This document shows, one piece after another, positions 10,346-21,530 of a DNA stretch of 64,000 nucleotides. The DNA lies in contig CM042157.1 of assembly GCA_023376005.1 (NCBI GenBank), positions 88,409,754-88,473,753 on the forward strand, read 5' to 3'. The notes under the pieces were generated by a model, which saw only the letters and a list, made by a program, of their open reading frames with translations, was not told the origin of the DNA and searched no databases. Positions within the stretch are counted from its first letter, which is position 1; every line of letters starts with the position of its first letter. This DNA comes from Doryteuthis pealeii. Taxonomy: Eukaryota > Mollusca > Cephalopoda > Myopsida > Loliginidae. The translations under genes and the position numbers were made by a program.

Positions 10346-11120
10346 CTGATGGTATATTTATATTACTTTATATACTCGTGGATAGGTCACACTTCTAATT
10401 TGTGGTTGTTAAATTTGGGTATTTGCAGTTGACTTATAGGGAAAATGAAATGATGAGATGAAGAGAAATGAAAAGACACAACTGTTTCGAAGTATAGACG
10501 AAGACTTTATTGATTAGACCATTAAGTCTGGGCGCTAGAGTCCAGACGCTCTGAACTTTTTATTCATTTATTTAATTTTGATTTAATCAATTCTATTTAA
10601 ATCCCCACAGACTTGCAGATAGATCACATCTGGTGAGTTACAAGATCTATTCTATCATAAAACTTATCAAATATTCACCTTTGTTTCAAGATTTTGCTCA
10701 GAAATATTAAATCTAGAACATTTACTGTTTTTTTGTTTTTTCTGATGGTATATTTATATTACTTTATATACTCGTGGATAAGTCACACTTCTAATTTGTG
10801 CTTGTTAAATATGGGTATTTGCAGTTGACTCGCAAATAGATCACATCTTGCGAGTTACAAGATCTATTCTATCATAAAACTTATCGTCCCATCTATGGGT
10901 TGAATACAAAAACATGAGTTTATAAACAAAATTTGTTATCCATTAAGAATGAATTTCAAAAATTTGTCGGCATTAAATGACCCACTGAAGTTGATATGCC
11001 GTAAAACAAACCAAACCAAACCATAAACCTTATCAAATATTCACCTTTGTTCAAGATTTTGCTTAGAAATATTAAATCTAGAACACTTTGCCATAGACTG
11101 TGATGCATAATGCAAATATG
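10346..11120. repeat. Direct duplication of ~90 and ~110 bp blocks
   Basis: The block starting TGATGGTATATTTATATTAC occurs at 10346-10435 and 10741-10828. The block starting AGATCACATCT occurs at 10618-10720 and again from 10835. The second copy of the latter is interrupted at 10886 by a short SINE-like insertion and resumes at 11022. Confidence 0.8.
10886..11021 (+). mobile_element. SINE-like family D, 3' tail only (136 bp)
   Basis: Starts GTCCCATCTATGGGTTGAAT and ends in ACCAA pentamers after TGATATGCCGTAAAAC. A 13-bp duplication CATAAAMCTTATC flanks it (10873-10885 and 11022-11034). It is a 5'-truncated retroposon with a readable target-site duplication, which sets the 3' end of family D. 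Confidence 0.85.
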
Positions 11121-11869
11121 CAAGCGTTTCATTTCTTAGTACTATAATCTCTGAGATTTAAAAAGTATGCAGCGAATTTATTTTATTTTATTTTATTTTA
11201 TTTTATTAGTTGAATTTCTTTTTAGAATTACTAAAACATTTGATGAGACTATCTAAATATTCGAATACCATTCGGGCAAGTAAAGTCAATTTCGGAATAA
11301 TATCTTTGGAAAAGGTATAAAACCCATCATCACCTCAGCTATGGTTTAAATAGTACTACAAGGGTGGGTTTTGAATTAAATAACCCACGAAAGTTTATAT
11401 ACCATTAAATAAAGAAACTAAAGCAAACACATAAAGAAAATTGATGGAAAATGGAAAAACAGATTTTGTATATTTTCACCTTTCAGATCAATAACTATCC
11501 ATACACCCCACCTAACCCACGTATATTCTAATATTCGTATTCCTTAATTGCACAACCATTATCATATTGCAATAACCTCTGGTTAAAAATTAGTCCGTCC
11601 AAATCATCCAAGATGGAATACAAAAATGAAAATCCTGATTATCTGGTGTTGCTGACTGTCTAATTCTTATTTCTTATTAGTGTCGTCACCTCGGCTAAAT
11701 AATGGATCATTCAGCTTTAATCATAAAGAAAGAAAGGGAAGAAAAAAGACATGTTACACATAAAAATAGAATGAAAAAGAAAGAAAGAGGGGGGAGCTCG
11801 CGGATGCGATGATGCTAATCTGTTTCAATCGAACATAATGAACAGATGAAAAGAAGGAAAAAAGAAGAG
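11121..11869. other. No gene recognised; (ATTTT)n near 11181-11208
   Basis: AT-rich DNA with a short ATTTT pentamer array. A weak match to the family D tail is visible near 11340-11400. Confidence 0.5.
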
Positions 11870-12340
11870 TGAGAAAATGAGAGCTAAGTCAAGATTATTA
11901 TACTTTTTACATATTGAACTATTTGCAATAGCTGTTAAATAGCTGTTCAGTAAACATTTCAAACGTTGTAGAAATTGAATTATTATACTGTCGTATATCC
12001 ACAGGTCCTGCTAGTTTTCAACTAATGTGGTTCATTGATGATTCCAGTCCTGTTAGCTGGGGCTGTAGAATAAACTGACCGCAATTCTGCCGAGTGGTAA
12101 GACCGCCCCACCCCAATGTAGCCACCTATTAGCCGTGTTAAACTTAAGGATGGAATCCTGGTGGCTGAACATTCTATGACGTGTAACACTCCACTGACTC
12201 TTAATTGGAGTAGATGCCTGGCCGGAAAGGCCTCCTCCGATCAATCAGCAGGTCATGTCAAGCTCTATCACCTATTTCCCTTATGGCAACCCCCAATCCT
12301 TTTTCATCATATAAAGGATGCGATAACGCTAATCTGTTTT
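11870..12340 (+). repeat. Duplicated segment, copy 1 (repeat K plus family D head)
   Basis: About 320 bp here (to about 12190) repeats at 12762-13080. It combines repeat K (ends TATATCCACAGGTCCTGCTAG) with a family D head (GCTGGGGCTGTAGAATAAAC). The following sequence to 12340 is further family D. Repeat K also occurs at 38985-39110 and 47056-47610. Confidence 0.8.
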
Positions 12341-12354
12341 AATCGAACAGGAGT

Positions 12355-12485
12355 GGGCACCTCACGTGGTGTAATGGTTAGCACGCTAGATTAGCAGACC
12401 ATTGTTTGTGAGTTCGATTCTCACAGGACGCCCCATAATTCTGGCCTTGTGCCGCATCTAAGCTACGCTTAGTAAATAACTATAT
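12355..12485 (+). mobile_element. SINE family A (tRNA-derived), best copy
   Basis: The head (12355-12433) has an A-box TGGTGTAATGG and a B-box-like GAGTTCGATTC and closes with GGACGCCCCA, giving a tRNA-like cloverleaf. The body ends TAGTAAATAAC. The tRNA part is fused to a body and embedded in repeats, so I do not call it a functional tRNA. Confidence 0.8.
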
Positions 12486-12760
12486 GTACTAGGAGTCCCT
12501 CTCTTATCAATCGGCTGGTCACGTTAAGCCCTAGTAAGTATAGCCCTTATGGCAACCCCTAACCCATTTTTTGTCATATATGTGCTAGAAGGCGGTGGCT
12601 GAAGATCTTAGTTTATTGGGAATAACGTTAAACTGCATCTAGTGGTGAGGTTACAATTTTAGATCTCTGGAAAATGCGGAGTACCCTTTCATTGACTTTA
12701 CTCCTTGATTCATTCTGACCCGGAGTGGTAGTACCTGTTAGGGTCCCTTCTATAGGTGAA
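12486..12760 (+). mobile_element. SINE-like family D, middle part
   Basis: Contains the family strings ATCAATCGGCTGGTCACGT, GTGCTAGAAGGCGGTGGCTG and CCTGTTAGGGTCCC in the usual order, on the plus strand. Confidence 0.65.
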
Positions 12761-12761
12761 A

Positions 12762-13270
12762 GAAGAGTGAGAAAGTGAGAGCTAAGTCAAGATTAGTATA
12801 CTTTTTACATATTGAACTATTTGCTATAGCTGTTAAGTAAACATTTCAAACATTGTAGAAATTGAATTATTATATTGTCGTATATCCACAGGTCCTGCTA
12901 GTTTTCAACTAATGTAGTTCACTCTTGAACTGTTGGCTGGGGCTGTAGAATAAACTGACCGCAATTCTGCAGAGTGGTAAGAACGCCCCACCCCAATGTA
13001 GCAACTTATTAGCCGTGTTATACTTAAGGATGGAATCTTGGTGGCTGAACATTCTATAACGTGTAACACTCCACTGAGTACCCCTTCATTGACTTTACCC
13101 CTAGGTTCATTCTGACCCGGAGTTGTAGTACCTGTTAGGGTCCCTTCTATAGTTTAAATATATAAAGATTGTTTAAAATACTGAATACACAACACTATGA
13201 ATAAAACAAAAAACGGGATAAAATAACCCAATAGGGGTTGACATGCCGTTAAATCCAACCAATCCACCAA
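12762..13270 (+). repeat. Duplicated segment, copy 2, with family D body and tail
   Basis: Repeats 11870-12190 with a few percent divergence, then runs into family D body (GACCCGGAGTTGTAGTACCT) and tail (GACATGCCGTTAAATCC). The SINE A copy at 12355 has no counterpart here. Confidence 0.75.
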
Positions 13271-13361
13271 CCAACCAATTGACGATACCATCATAGCAGA
13301 AACTATTGAAGCTAGATCTTTCTAGATTTTTCATTGATTATTATTAATTATAGCATAGAAT

Positions 13362-13570
13362 GGGCTTGTTTAGCTCACTCGGTAGAGCATCAGCATAGAA
13401 ACGGCAAGGTTCCAGGTTCGATACCGGTCCTCGCTAACTCAGCACAACTTAGGTAATCTGATATGTGTGGTTAAGCACAGTAGGTGCATCAGTCTCCCCT
13501 GTCTTGCGCTAGCAACAACGAGAGAGACACCCTCAGTGTTTGGCTGATACTGACAATAGGTCACTCTGCA
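13362..13570 (+). mobile_element. SINE with tRNA head (family C head, different body)
   Basis: The head has A-box TAGCTCACTCGG (13371-13382) and a clean B-box GGTTCGATACC (13415-13425). The head matches family C (35120-35381), but the body after ACTCAGC differs (CAACAACGAGAGAGACACCC), so the tRNA head is shared between different bodies. Confidence 0.65.
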
Positions 13571-14080
13571 GGCAGAATTTACTTATTCCTTGGATCAGAG
13601 GACGTGTAAGTTCAAATGGTCGATCCCGCCCCCCAAGACGTTCTGTTGCAGTCAGTCAGTCAGTCGACAGGCTGATATACTAGCTAAGGGAAAGGGGGTA
13701 ACCAAAATGACCCACAAATTTTGTTTTCTGTTTACATGTATTTTCAGTTTCTTGGGTTTTTCTGTTTTTATTTTTTCCCACACCCTCCATCTCCAAATCA
13801 TCCAAACGAATATAGGGACAAATTTTTAAGTAGGTTAGATGCATAGAGTGAATGAGGTATTTTGGTGGAAGAGAGCTGCGCAAGGAGAGAATGCAAGAAT
13901 TTTATTTTATTTTTGAATGAATCGGTCGGCGATTGAACCTAGCTAGATAGATCAGTGTAGTTGAATGACCAGTTTTATAACCCACCCCCCAAAACCAAAG
14001 TTCCGGCTATATGCCGAGTCGTGTTCACACTCGATGTATTTCATTTCTAGATAAATAAAAGTTTGTTTGGAGTGAGTGCA
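13571..14080. other. Nothing recognised
   Basis: Includes short open frames on both strands (13590-13829 and 13680-13883) with no family resemblance. Confidence 0.5.
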
Positions 14081-14084
14081 CGAG

Positions 14085-14640
14085 TGTGCTCACTTCAAAT
14101 ATCCAGTCTGTTGCAGAGGAGTGCAATATATATGCACATTCAATAACAGTTGGTTCCAGTTTGTTAGCAAAGTTCCTGGCGTATCACCAGATGTTACATA
14201 ATCTATGCGGTTGCATAAGATTATTGTCAACCCCTGTATTTCTAAAGGGATGGCCCTTTTCATATCACGGGCGGGACTTTCGATGGAATATTACAGAAAG
14301 CCCGCAAAATACGTGAAGTCACGTGGGACCTGGTTGGCTCTCAGTTTCAGCTTGGATGTCAAGCAGAGAAGATGTACCGTCTTAGCTGGAGTTCACTGCA
14401 CACGCGCGCTATGTTAGTTAGATGAAGATGTTAGTTAAGTAATTAAAGGTTTAAATAAATAATATGGTTTTGTGGTTGATGAATGTCTTGGCAACAAAAC
14501 TGACCTAGAATACTAGATGAATCAAGGACGACCAACCAGCAAGAACAGAGAAAGACGAAGTCCAGACGCTAGAAGAAGAACGTAAGATACCAAAGATGAG
14601 CAGAAGAATAATAGAAGTAAAGAAAGGGTTTTCAACACAG
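14085..14640 (+). mobile_element. LTR-like block, boundaries uncertain
   Basis: The right part (GACGAAGTCCAGACGCTAGA) closely resembles the 3' part of LTR family F at 7410-7440. The block ends near TTTTCAACA. AATAAA-like motifs are near 14053 and 14455. I could not fix a TG start or a target-site duplication. Confidence 0.35.
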
Positions 14641-14696
14641 AGACCACCTTGAAAACTACAGAGGAAATATGAGGAAATATTTTGTAATAATAAATA

Positions 14697-14960
14697 TTTG
14701 TGTCTACTTGTCTGAAAGCCAATTATTGGAAAAACAGGACATTTTGGTGTAAATCTTTCGAAGATAACGTAACCCTTAATTTTCCCGCCGATGAATGTGA
14801 GATTGGTTTTCGAATAATTTTCGCAATTTCTTGGTGTGTTATGCGGACATTTTTGGTTATAGCAATCTTATACACAATATTTCAGTTATCTTTCGTGTAT
14901 CTTATCCTTTCCACTCGGGCCACGCTGATTGGAAAGAATAAAAAGATGCACGGACTTGAA
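14697..14960 (+). repeat. Interspersed repeat E, copy 1
   Basis: About 245 bp starting GTGTCTACTTGTCTGAAAG. Copies in the same orientation are at 17324-17578 (close) and 26846-27085 (diverged). No coding or terminal structure is recognised. Confidence 0.75.
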
Positions 14961-15022
14961 AACTACAGAGTGAGGAAATCTCTTGTAATAATAAATCTCC
15001 GGAGGAGGCGTAACTATCAGCA

Positions 15023-15026
<4 letters not shown>

Positions 15027-15066
<40 letters not shown>
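15027..15066. repeat. (TA)n microsatellite, Helitron target
   Basis: A TA run that directly borders the CTAG end of the neighbouring Helitron, consistent with Helitron insertion at AT. Confidence 0.9.
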
Positions 15067-15067
<1 letters not shown>

Positions 15068-15705
15068 TAGCAAATATATGCACCCTCTGGGTGCAAGTAT
15101 TTGAATTTTAATGTAATGAAATATGTTAAATTTGAAATACTTTTGAAACTAAATAAAAATCCAAATAAAATGATTTGAAACAGAGGGGGTATAATCGAAG
15201 AATAGAACAACTTTGAAACTAAGTCTTCCATCATTTTTCATCACCCCCTCCTTTTATTGCTGAATTTTCCTAATTTAACTATTTAGTTAAATTAGGAAGT
15301 AAAGAATAAAATTACTGTTATTTCTTTATATTTAAAGGATTTCTTTTAAGATTTATTTCGAGTTTTTTGCTCATATTCATTAAGAAAAAAAACAAACAAT
15401 TAGAAATCAATAATACCAAGCGCATATTTAATAAAATTAAACTTTTAATATCAATATACAAATTAGCTTTCCTGTTCACATTGTAACCCGCTATTTTGTT
15501 GCATATATAAATACAATTGCATGTTATTAGAATGTAGATAAAGTCAAAAAGTATTAATAAGGTATAACAATTTTATCAATAACTGAGGTTTAAATAAATA
15601 AATTCATGGTGAATGTGACGTCAATAACTAAGGGAATTGTGACTTGAGTAGTGATTTAGTTTCGGCTTCAGACAGACAAAACACACAATCTCCATTATAA
15701 TAAGA
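15067..15705 (-). mobile_element. Non-autonomous Helitron (639 bp) with textbook 3' hairpin
   Basis: Minus strand: starts TCTTATTATAATGGAGATTG after an A. Near the 3' end the hairpin GCACCCAGAGGGTGC sits 9 nt before a terminal CTAG, which is followed by T. These are the defining Helitron features (5' TC, subterminal hairpin, CTRR end, A/T flanks). The 5' ~30 bp resembles the Helitrons at 5966 and 20069, but the interior differs. No Rep/helicase ORF. Confidence 0.85.
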
Positions 15706-16200
15706 TATATATATATATATTGAATTCGGTTTTGAAAATAATAACCTTACATTAGATCCAAATGCTTAACATTATCTAAAATAATAACAAATTCCGCTCA
15801 TAACTTTTTTACTTTATATATAAAAAACAAAAAACAATAAATAATTAATCATTTATGAAATACAGAACATAAAAATAAAAAATTAAAAAGATAAAAAAAT
15901 AATTAATCGTAAAAAATTTCTTTTCTAAAAATCTTTTGAATTCCAACCGTCACATTTTTTTAATACCCATACCCTTCCGTATAAATTAATTCGTCTTGTT
16001 GCCAACATCTCAAAATCCGCTACATTTGTATAGTTTACCGACAAAAAAGGTATACATATCGACATGACCGACATATATATGGCGCGAAATGCCCACATTG
16101 GTGAATAATGTAACAACTTTCGTTCTTTTTTGCAGAATTAGGATTTTTTTGTTTGTGAACTGATTTGACATTCTTCTCCGACCCAAACAACCAGGGAGTG
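15706..16200. other. AT-rich sequence with nothing assigned
   Basis: Short minus-strand open frames at 15925-16306 have no recognisable product. Confidence 0.4.
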
Positions 16201-16204
16201 AATG

Positions 16205-16253
16205 AGCTCTGATGATGATTTTTGTAAAATCGAAATATTGATCAGTATCAGCT
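16205..16253 (+). ncRNA. Hammerhead ribozyme-like fold with 14-nt palindromic stem III
   Basis: Stem I AGCT (16205-16208) pairs with AGCT (16250-16253). Core CTGATGA is at 16209-16215, then one extra T, stem II GATTTT/AAAATC with loop TGT, GAAA at 16232-16235, a near-perfect 14-nt palindrome at 16235-16248 as stem III, and C17 at 16249. All conserved core positions are present. The bulged T at the base of stem II is shared with several other copies here. Confidence 0.6.
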
Positions 16254-16321
16254 ATGATTATATTATAAGTTGTTTTCTCTTTAACAGCATTGTGTGATGT
16301 CTTCATTCCACCTTTTCATAC

Positions 16322-16357
16322 TCATATATATATATATATATGTTTATATATTATATA

Positions 16358-16446
<89 letters not shown>
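16322..16446. repeat. (TA)n-(GT)n-(TA)n compound microsatellite
   Basis: About 125 bp of alternating purine-pyrimidine repeats. Confidence 0.95.
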
Positions 16447-16448
<2 letters not shown>

Positions 16449-16587
16449 TGCAGTGACAATAAAAATCCACTAAGTAAACAAGTATACAACCTTATTTACT
16501 TCGGCATTTTTTCACTAAAATCGATTAAAAAGTGCCCAATATAAAGAGCCGAATAGACAATTAAAATTGAATGGTTTAAAGTTTACT

Positions 16588-16697
16588 GACTTGAGTTTCT
16601 TGCAATAGTGCGAATCATTGAAAATGGGTACAACCCGCTTATATATTTAAAAAAAAAATACCCGGAAGATTCGCGCTATTGCGAGAAACTTGAGTCG
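16588..16697. repeat. Small inverted repeat / foldback
   Basis: Arms of about 29 bp (16588-16616 and 16669-16697) share CTTGAGTTTCT-type ends and the core GCAATAG.GCGAATC with four mismatches, around a loop of about 52 bp. Possibly a small MITE; flanks were not resolved. Confidence 0.6.
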
Positions 16698-16929
16698 GTG
16701 TATTTTAAAACAATCTGTATTTTAAAACATTCGATTTTAATCATATATACATATATGTATATGTATGTATATATAGTGATGCCCTCAGAATCTGAAGTTT
16801 GTTAATTTTAGGTGGAGGTTCGGATTATGAATGTTCAGAGTTTTGGGTGGACTGCTATAGAAAGAGAGGAAGAAGAAATAAGAGAAAGTAAAAGTTTTTT
16901 TAAAAAGTAGTAATGGTCACAAAACGGGT

Positions 16930-17322
16930 TGTTGAGAATTTGACCGACGCATGACCCCCGAATGGATAATTGCAAGCCAATCGGAAGTTTCGGGTGTTGA
17001 CCGGAACCGGAAGTCACGTGGTGACGAGGAACGACGAACAACAAGATCGTTCTCTTTTCGCTTTCCGGCGGTGTAGAGTACGGACGGGCCTCTGGTCCCT
17101 AGTGTGGGATTACAGTAATTTAACAAAGTCCTCTATCTTTCTTTCTGCCTTTCCTCCTCTCTCGAACAGAGCCATGACACGAGCCCGAAAATAAAAGCTT
17201 AGCCCTGGTGACGATATATTTCACGCGTTGTACCTTTTTATCGACAAGACGACCGCCCCGTACCAAATATCTTTTTAGTGCCGTGAATTTGGAGGCACGT
17301 TGACAAGACCCGCTACGTAACA
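16930..17322 (+). mobile_element. Solo LTR, family H (393 bp)
   Basis: Starts TGTTGAGAATTTG and ends CTACGTAACA, giving TG...CA ends. AATAAAAGCTT is a good poly(A) signal near 17190. The last ~45 bp (GTGCCGTGAATTTGG through CGCTACGTAACA) match the end of the LTR at 45730-46251. The region is GC-richer than its surroundings. No clear target-site duplication was found. Confidence 0.6.
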
Positions 17323-17323
17323 T

Positions 17324-17578
17324 CTGTGTCTACTTGTCTGAAAATCAATTATTGGAAAAACAGGACATTTTGGTGAAAATCTTTCGAAGATAACGTAACC
17401 CTTAATTTCCACGCCGATGAATGTGAGATTGATTTTCGAATAATTTTCGCAATTTCCTGGTGTGTTATGCGGACATTTTGGGTATAGCAATCTTACACAC
17501 AATATTGCAGTTATCTTTCGTGTATTTTATCCTTTCTACTCGGTCCACGCTGATTGGAAAGAATAAAAAGATGCTCAG
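17324..17578 (+). repeat. Interspersed repeat E, copy 2
   Basis: Close match to 14697-14945 over about 245 bp. It begins immediately after the LTR end. Confidence 0.75.
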
Positions 17579-17814
17579 CTTTTTTGCTGACATCTAATAT
17601 ATCTTACTAGTTGAAGTACCCGTCTTTGACAGTTTTGAAGGCACGTTTAAGTGGTTGAAATTGGTTATGATAACAACATGGTTATTACTGGGTTAAGATT
17701 GAAGTTTTACCCTCCAGATTTAAAACTGTAATAAATCAACGTCTATATCCGTTACACCATATTTCTGTTAATGGTGTTACAAATTGAAATTTTTACTAGA
17801 AAAGTTAAAGGGAA

Positions 17815-17944
17815 ATAAAGAAAAAATGTAACCATTATATATTTTTTACATTATGAAAATATATATTAAATAATATATGATATTATTTCAATTGGATATA
17901 GTTTTAAATAATATATATAATAAATATAATAAATTAATTTTATA

Positions 17945-17998
<54 letters not shown>

Positions 17999-19206
17999 TA
18001 TTAAAGATATATATAATATTAAGATATTATAATATATAAATAATATATAAAAATATTAAATATATATTAAAATATATATATATATTTTAAATATAATCAT
18101 TTTCATATAAAATATATGATATTATTTTAATATTGATAATATGAATATTTTTTATATTATGAAAATATATATTAAATAATATATGATATTATCTTGATTG
18201 GATATAGTTTTAAATGATATATACAATAACTATAATAGATTAATTGATCTAGTCAAGATATTATAATATATAAATAATATATAAAAATATTAAATATATA
18301 TTAAAATATATATATATATTTTAAATATAATCATTTTCATATAAAATATATGATATTATTTTTATATAAAATATATGATATTATTCAAATATTCATAATT
18401 TAAATATTTTTTATATTATGAAAATATATATTAAATAATATATGATACTATTTTAATTGGATATAGTTTTAAATTATATATATATAAAATATAATAGATT
18501 AATTGATATAGTCAAGATATTAATAATATATACATAATAATAAAAATATTGAATACATATTAAAATATATATATATATATTTTAAATATAATCATTTTCA
18601 TATAAAATATATGATATTATTTTCATATAAAATATATGATATTATTTTAATATTGATAATATGAATATTTTTTATATTATGAAAATATATATTAAATAAT
18701 ATATGATATTATCTTAATTGGATATAGTTTTAAATAATATATATTATAAATATAATAGATTAATTGATATAGTCAAGATATTATAATATATAAATAATAT
18801 ATAAAAATATTAGATATATATTAAAATATATATATATATATTAAATATAATCATTTCATATAAAATATATGATATTATTTTTATATAAAAATATGATATT
18901 ATTCAAATATTCATAATATAAATATTTTTTATATTATGAAAATATATATTAAATTATATATGATATTATTTTAATTGGATATAGTTTTAAATAATATATA
19001 TAATAGATATAATAAATTAATTGATATAGTCAAGATATTATAATATATAAATAATATATAAAAATATTAAATATATATTAAAATATATATATATATTTTA
19101 AATATAATGATTTTCATATAAAATATGTGATATTATTTTCATATAAAATATATGATATTATTTTAATATTCATAATATGAATATTTTTTATATTATGAAA
19201 ATATAT
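17815..19206. repeat. AT-rich satellite, ~259-bp unit
   Basis: The string TATTATGAAAATATATATTA recurs at about 17853, 18151, 18411, 18671, 18931 and 19191, giving a period of about 259 bp (first interval about 298). Each unit also carries AATTGGATATAGTTTTAAAT. It continues after the SINE to 19755. GC content is extremely low. Confidence 0.85.
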
Positions 19207-19217
19207 ATTAAATAATA

Positions 19218-19617
19218 ATGGACTCTCCCGTCGATTTCGACGTATGAGTGTTCATACCATGAACGTACACACAGTGATTTGTTTATAGTGGTGAAGGCTT
19301 GTGTTGGACCATCCACACTTTTTGGCACAGTCGATAGGAAAGAATTGGTGCATCAAGGGTTGCCACAAACCCAATCAACGACTGACCTCAGGAATTTTGA
19401 ATTCAGAGTTATCCCTCTCCTAGACTGGTTACCTACCCTAGGCTGAAGAGCCAAGTCTGCCCTACTATTTAACCCATAGTTGGAGGGAGAATATATGGAT
19501 TCATACCTTTCCCAAGGGTATTAGCGTTATGTGAAATGCCAACAGCTTCGTCTAGGAATTGAACTCAAATCGACGAGTCTATTTTCCACGACTCTAACCA
19601 CTAGCCCACGCGCCTCC
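19218..19617 (-). mobile_element. Full-length SINE family B2 (400 bp) with 11-bp TSD
   Basis: Minus strand: tRNA-like head from GGAGGCGCGTGGGCTAGTGG, B-box region GAGTTCAATTCC, family core, then a tail ending GGGAGAGTCCAT. The 11-bp direct repeat ATTAAATAATA lies at 19207-19217 and 19618-19628. It inserted into the AT satellite and defines the family's ends. A second copy with the same tail is at 40839-41201. Confidence 0.9.
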
Positions 19618-19755
19618 ATTAAATAATATATTATATTATTTTAATTGGATATAGTTTTAAATAATATATAATACATATAATAAATTAATTGATTAGTCAA
19701 GATATTATAATATATAAATAATATATAAAAATATATAAATATATATTAAAAAGGT
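19618..19755. repeat. AT-rich satellite, continuation
   Basis: Resumes the 259-bp satellite phase after the SINE insertion. 19756-20068 has no recognised feature. Confidence 0.8.
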
Positions 19756-20068
19756 GAAATTTATATTATGAAGGAATATTGTGCTGTGAATAATTTCTCA
19801 AAGTTTTGTAAGAAGACATTTTCAATCTTAGTAAGTGTCACTTAAGGGTTTTATCATTTTAATTATTTTTCTTTTGTATTTTTATAGGATTGTTGTTCGT
19901 AACTCCGCAATAATATTATCTAATTATTTCATCAGTGGATCTAAAAACTATTTGAAACTAAATTAGTCGTTTTTAATTAACTGTGGATAATTGTTTTACT
20001 AAAACTATTCGTGGATTTTTTCTACTGACGTGTGAATATTCAAATTCCCAACGATTATTTAATTCTTA

Positions 20069-20460
20069 CTAGTACAAAATAAAAAACACCATCCGAGCGA
20101 TGTAAAAATAGATTTTTGAAACATATTGCCTGAGGGGTGGGATTAAAAAATTCAATGTCAGCGAGTTTGTACCCTAAGTAAGTAAAATCATCAAATTCAT
20201 TAAAGGATTAAAAATAAAACAATTTGAAATGTAAACTTTAAATATGTATTAAAATAAAACAAACTATATATAGATATATAATACCAGTCATGTATTTATT
20301 AAAACTTGTTTTAAAAAACAATGACGACTGTCTAATGTTGCATGTTCAAATTTTGAGTGTATTTATTCTATGTTATGACGATATTGGGTAATGTGACGTA
20401 AGCAGTGACGTAATTTTTGTTATAGACAAAAACCGGAAGCGAATCTCCATTATTAATAGA
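20069..20460 (-). mobile_element. Non-autonomous Helitron (392 bp)
   Basis: Near-identical to 5966-6351. Minus strand begins TCTATTAATAATGGAGATTC and ends CTAG, with a weak subterminal CATC...GATG hairpin, flanked by A and T. The shared stretch includes ACGTCACTGCTTACGTCACA near the 5' end. Confidence 0.85.
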
Positions 20461-21055
20461 TAATAAATAACATGTCTTCCCACTATTTATTTATTTTTTA
20501 ATGAAAGTGACTACCTCTCGATGACTGCCCATTTTTCTATTGAGGAACAAATGTAAGATAATGAGATGTGGAAAAATCCAAGATTTCAATTATACATTTG
20601 TAATAGGAGACACTAACTAGCATTTGGGATGACGTTTGAAAGGTTGACCTGTTGGCTTATGATTGATCGAGGAATGTTAATAATGACAAGAGTGAAAGAG
20701 TCATTGAAAAGTTGGGGAGTTTTGCCAAAGTTTTTGGGAGAAAGCTGACGTGAGAGTCTGGACTGAGTGTTTGAAGAGAACAGACACAAGTTGAGTGTCT
20801 GTTCTCCAAGGCATTTGGGGGTGAATTAAAATATATGAGCTCTGAAAAAAATAAGAACGTCCTGTGTTCATTAACAAAAACTACCAACGGAACAAGACAA
20901 GACATCTCCAATAGAACCCAAGTCGTTCCAGACTCAATTAACGGAGAGAAGCCAGCCAGCTCAGCAGAATATCCAGAATACCATCAACTCCGTTCCAGAA
21001 TAGCAAAGATCAAACCAGATCCGGTCCAGAGATAATTAGAACAGTATAAAATAGT
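20461..21055. other. No assigned feature
   Basis: A 66-codon polar frame at 20835-21035 has no recognisable family. It directly precedes a LINE remnant. Confidence 0.4.
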
Positions 21056-21497
21056 ATGGATCCGTTGAAACTTTGGCGTCTGGCAACTGACCTGGTAAAC
21101 GCTCATAAGGTCATTAATCATCTTAACAACAGCAACCTTGAGCACCTTTTTTGATCTCTATGTTTCTAACACACGTGGGCAAGCCTACAACGTCAGAAAA
21201 CAGCATTGCTCACATGACTTTCGGAAACATTTTTTAATGTTCAGAGTTGCCGAGGCATGGAATAAGCTGCCTGCGTCCGTTGTAGGCAGCCGAGACACTG
21301 CATCTTTCAAAGCCTCCATGCTTCCTGTAATCCGCCAACACTATACCTGATACCCCTCTCCACACACATATGCGTACATATACATGTATATTATTGCTGT
21401 AAACTGCTCATATTCCTGACACTAATACATTATTCTGTGTACTAGACATGAGACTTTGATGAGTTGGGGTGCACCTGAGCACTGTACACAATAAATT
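21056..21497 (+). mobile_element. LINE 3' end (CR1/L2/jockey-like RT C-terminus)
   Basis: Two frames joined by a slip in a T6 run near 21150 read as the C-terminal tail of a LINE ORF2. The second block has TRGQAYNVRKQHC, then FRVAEAWNKLPASVV, then FKASMLPVIRQ, the usual R-x-FF...R-V-x-x-W-N-x-L-P pattern. A stop at 21348-21350 is followed by a 150-bp 3' UTR and an (ATT)n tail. The catalytic RT part is missing, so this is a dead 5'-truncated copy. Confidence 0.75.
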
Positions 21498-21530
21498 GCA
21501 TTATTATTATTATTATTATTATTATTTTTT
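21498..21530. repeat. (ATT)n and poly-T at the junction of two LINE tails
   Basis: The tail of the + strand LINE meets the 3' end of the minus-strand LINE here. The ATT repeat reappears at the other side of the latter (22943-22992). Confidence 0.9.

Noticed and set aside
12355..12433. Possible functional tRNA gene
   Set aside because: The tRNA-like part is fused to a SINE body, it is repeated elsewhere, and the cloverleaf is imperfect.
13362..13435. Possible functional tRNA with clear A and B boxes
   Set aside because: Matches the head of SINE family C copies, and the acceptor stem does not close well.
17606..17640. CTAG followed by a CCCGTC segment as another Helitron end
   Set aside because: No subterminal hairpin and no matching 5' TC end could be located.
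20835..21035. 66-codon frame upstream of a LINE remnant
   Set aside because: Polar sequence without recognisable domain or coding context.
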